Shown: piece by piece, positions 5,174 to 6,941 of the stretch
How positions within the stretch are numbered: position 1 is the first letter of the stretch
How the letters are laid out: every line of letters begins with the position of its first letter
Assembly: GCA_902461085.1 (NCBI GenBank)
Contig: CABPWH010000088.1
Coordinates: 1-6,941, forward strand
Source of the DNA: an uncultured Collinsella sp.
GTDB taxonomy: Bacteria; Actinomycetota; Coriobacteriia; Coriobacteriales; Coriobacteriaceae
Direction of reading: 5' to 3'
Length of the DNA stretch: 6,941 nucleotides
Made by a program: the position numbers and the translations under genes
Notes under the pieces: model-generated
The model's database searches: none
What the model was told of the DNA's origin: nothing
The model's input: only the letters and a program-made list of their open reading frames with translations

Positions 5174-6064
5174 ATGGCAGAACAGACCAGCAAGGCCGAT
5201 CGCGTCAAACTCAATCGCGAGCTCGCGCAGATGCTCAAGGGCGGCGTCATCATGGACGTCACCACGCCCGAGCAGGCACGCGTCGCCGAAGAGGCGGGCG
5301 CCTGCGCCGTCATGGCACTCGAGCGCATTCCGGCCGACATCCGTGCCGCAGGCGGCGTCTCGCGCATGAGCGACCCCAAGATGATCAAGGGCATCCAGGA
5401 GGCCGTCTCCATCCCCGTCATGGCCAAGTGCCGCATCGGTCACATCGTCGAGGCGCAGGTCCTTCAGGCCATCGAGATCGACTACATCGATGAGTCCGAG
5501 GTTCTCTCCCCTGCCGATGACGTCTATCACATCGACAAGACCCAGTTTGACGTGCCGTTTGTCTGCGGCGCCCGCGATCTGGGCGAGGCGCTGCGCCGTG
5601 TTGCCGAGGGCGCCACGATGATCCGCACCAAGGGCGAGCCGGGCACGGGCGACGTCGTCCAGGCTGTACGCCACATGCGCAAGATCCAAAAGCAGATCCG
5701 TGACGTTGTTGCTCTGCGCGACGACGAGCTCTTTGAGGCAGCCAAGCAACTGCAGGTTCCGGTCGAGCTGGTGCGCGAGGTCCATGCCACGGGCAAGCTT
5801 CCCGTTGTGAACTTTGCCGCCGGCGGCGTAGCGACCCCTGCCGACGCCGCGCTGATGATGCAACTGGGCGCCGAGGGCGTCTTTGTCGGCTCGGGCATCT
5901 TTAAGAGCGGCGACCCCGCCAAGCGCGCCGCCGCCATCGTCAAGGCCGTGGCAAACTTCACCGATGCCAAGCTCATTGCCGAGCTTTCGGAGGACCTGGG
6001 CGAGGCCATGGTGGGCATCAACGCCGACGAGATCGAGATTATCATGGAAGAGCGCGGGCGCTAG
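5174..6064 (+). CDS. pdxS: Pyridoxal 5'-phosphate synthase, synthase subunit PdxS
   Basis: Builds PLP from ribose 5-phosphate, glyceraldehyde 3-phosphate and ammonia in the cytoplasm; in the family it forms a dodecamer decorated with PdxT. It has 296 residues, the normal length, as one (beta/alpha)8 barrel. Active-site residues line up with the Bacillus subtilis enzyme at a constant offset of four: D28 (VIMDV), K85 (PVMAKCRIGH) and K153 (MIRTKGEPGTGD). The phosphate-binding GAEGVFVGSGIF lies at 232-243. The start at 5174 is chosen because AGGGAG lies five bases before it and the family begins close to this point; in-frame ATGs at 5132, 5147 and 5153 would add a tail without family character. 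pdxT follows 20 bases after the stop, so the two are surely co-transcribed. The high GC and strong codon bias suggest good expression. Confidence 0.97.
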   Translation: MAEQTSKADRVKLNRELAQMLKGGVIMDVTTPEQARVAEEAGACAVMALERIPADIRAAGGVSRMSDPKMIKGIQEAVSIPVMAKCRIGHIVEAQVLQAIEIDYIDESEVLSPADDVYHIDKTQFDVPFVCGARDLGEALRRVAEGATMIRTKGEPGTGDVVQAVRHMRKIQKQIRDVVALRDDELFEAAKQLQVPVELVREVHATGKLPVVNFAAGGVATPADAALMMQLGAEGVFVGSGIFKSGDPAKRAAAIVKAVANFTDAKLIAELSEDLGEAMVGINADEIEIIMEERGR

Positions 6065-6084
6065 TCCAGCAGAAAGGATCGCAC

Positions 6085-6672
6085 ATGAGCGATTATGCAG
6101 ACCAGACGGTCGCCGTGCTGGCGGTCCAAGGCGCTTTTGTCGAGCACGAGACAAGACTATCCGAGCTGGGCGCACGTTGTATTGAGCTGAGGCAGGCGGC
6201 TGATTTGAAGCAGGACTTTGACCGTCTGGTACTTCCCGGCGGCGAGTCTACCGTTCAAGGGAAGCTGCTTGATGAGTTGGACATGCTCGAGGAGCTTCGT
6301 GCCCGTATCGCTGAAGGCATGCCCGTCCTGGGCACCTGCGCCGGCCTAATTCTGCTGGCTCACGACCTTGCCGCCCATGACGATAAGGGCACGCCGCGCC
6401 TGGCAACCATGGATGTACTTGTCGAGCGCAATGCCTACGGCAGGCAGCTCGGCAGCTTTCGCACCAAGGGGCAGGTAGGCGGTATCGACGGTGAGGTGCC
6501 GCTGACGTTTATCCGCGCGCCCCGCATCGTCGAGGTCCACGGCGATGCCGAGGCCCTGGCCGAAGTCGATGGCCGCATCGTCGCCGCCCGCCAAGACAAC
6601 CAGCTCGGCGTAACCTTCCACCCCGAACTCGACGAAGACACCCGCCTCCACGAACTGTTCCTACAAATGTAG
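6085..6672 (+). CDS. pdxT: Pyridoxal 5'-phosphate synthase, glutaminase subunit PdxT
   Basis: Hydrolyses glutamine and passes ammonia to PdxS. It is a class I glutamine amidotransferase of 195 residues, full length. The catalytic cysteine is C85 in GTCAGLILLA, and H179 and E181 in TFHPELDED complete the triad. LRQAADL (35-41), LVLPGGESTVQGKLL (48-62) and the RNAYGRQLGSF loop (115-125) are family signatures. The ATG at 6085 has AAAGGA about eight bases upstream. PdxT is active only with PdxS in known systems, in keeping with the tight gene pair. No anomaly is visible. Confidence 0.97.
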   Translation: MSDYADQTVAVLAVQGAFVEHETRLSELGARCIELRQAADLKQDFDRLVLPGGESTVQGKLLDELDMLEELRARIAEGMPVLGTCAGLILLAHDLAAHDDKGTPRLATMDVLVERNAYGRQLGSFRTKGQVGGIDGEVPLTFIRAPRIVEVHGDAEALAEVDGRIVAARQDNQLGVTFHPELDEDTRLHELFLQM

Positions 6673-6685
6673 GCAGAACAGAAAC

Positions 6686-6749
6686 GAGAGTGGATAATCT
6701 CCCACTTTGAGCCTGAATGCGAGCCCAAACTGGGAGATTATCCACTCTC
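6686..6749. repeat. Long perfect inverted repeat after pdxT
   Basis: Two 19-base arms, GAGAGTGGATAATCTCCCA (6686-6704) and its exact complement (6731-6749), enclose 26 bases whose ends partly pair as well. It starts 13 bases after the pdxT stop. There is no T run on either side, so it is not a standard intrinsic terminator. It could block 3' exonucleases on the pdxST mRNA or be a copy of a genome-wide palindrome. Confidence 0.8.
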
Positions 6750-6757
6750 ATGCTATG

Positions 6758-6817
6758 TAGTCGTTGGGTGTTCTTAAACGACTAGTCAAACAAGAACGTC
6801 CCCAACGACTATCTTTT
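6758..6817 (+). terminator. Probable terminator of pdxST
   Basis: TAGTCGTTGGG (6758-6768) pairs exactly with CCCAACGACTA (6801-6811). A second stem, TTCTT with AAGAA, continues inside after a small internal loop, and the loop contains the palindrome GACTAGTC. TCTTTT follows at once. The T run is broken and the interior is large, so efficiency may be moderate. Confidence 0.55.
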
Positions 6818-6894
6818 AGCAGGTCTGGATCATGGCAATGTCGATGTTTTGGCACCGACAGCGAGCGCCCACCAGAGCGAACAAACTGGCATGA

Positions 6895-6935
6895 AAAGAG
6901 GACGGCATAGACCTTCTGGTCATGCCGTCCTCTTT
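6895..6935 (-). terminator. Strong intrinsic terminator, better placed for a minus-strand gene to the right
   Basis: AAAGAGGACGGCAT (6895-6908) pairs exactly with ATGCCGTCCTCTTT (6922-6935). GACC and GGTC extend the stem past a bulged A, closing on a TTCT loop. On the minus strand TTTT ends the stem; on the plus strand only TTT. It most likely serves a converging gene beyond the window and may also stop read-through from pdxST. Confidence 0.75.
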
Positions 6936-6941
6936 GAATGA

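Larger units (their letters stand above)
6673..6941. other. Gene-free region with three hairpins
   Basis: No reading frame with family character was seen on either strand. The stretch holds the inverted repeats at 6686-6749, 6758-6811 and 6895-6935. The 80 or so bases between the second and third show nothing I can interpret. Confidence 0.6.

Noticed and set aside
5156..6175. A 339-residue minus-strand frame opposite pdxS
   Set aside because: A shadow of the strongly biased pdxS codons on the other strand.

Overview
The window carries five genes of a GC-rich anaerobe, probably a Coriobacteriia member of the Collinsella type. That assignment is inferred from codon and base use, a rubredoxin-first ('reverse') rubrerythrin, an actinobacterial MocR/PdxR-pdxST arrangement, and a solitary nuclease-like protein of a kind I associate with this class. 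No 16S or other taxonomic marker is present.

Layout. (1) 1-1109, minus: an iron-dependent alcohol dehydrogenase, cut by the left edge so that its C-terminal tail is missing. (2) 1110-1365: a divergent control region with two operator-like palindromes around the likely dehydrogenase promoter, a good promoter for the rubrerythrin gene, and a hairpin in its leader. (3) 1366-1926, plus: reverse rubrerythrin, closed by a strong intrinsic terminator at 1961-1991. (4) 2058-3600: a nuclease-like gene of uncertain function (minus) between two directly oriented copies of a 121-bp element with terminal inverted repeats. (5) 3589-5028, minus: a PdxR-like MocR regulator. (6) 5029-5173: the divergent pdxR/pdxS control region with two identical 10-bp direct repeats. 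(7) 5174-6672, plus: pdxS and pdxT, the two subunits of PLP synthase. (8) 6673-6941: no gene seen, but three strong hairpins in a row.

How the genes fit together. PdxR-pdxST is a vitamin B6 unit: PdxT releases ammonia from glutamine, PdxS makes pyridoxal 5'-phosphate from it with ribose 5-phosphate and glyceraldehyde 3-phosphate, and PdxR presumably senses PLP and controls the operon. The rubrerythrin belongs to peroxide and oxygen defence in an anaerobe. The dehydrogenase belongs to fermentative aldehyde/alcohol metabolism and has its own control.

The least ordinary part is the 121-bp element. Its end contains TAA-G-TGA-G-TAG, a stop codon in each of the three frames. The two minus-strand genes that run into it (the nuclease-like gene and pdxR) both take their stop codon from it and both end in Leu-Ser-Glu. 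The copies are 101/121 identical, with substitutions spread evenly over codon positions, so the element looks non-coding. The nuclease-like gene plus one copy forms a 1,420-bp period between direct repeats, which suggests a cassette placed just after pdxR.
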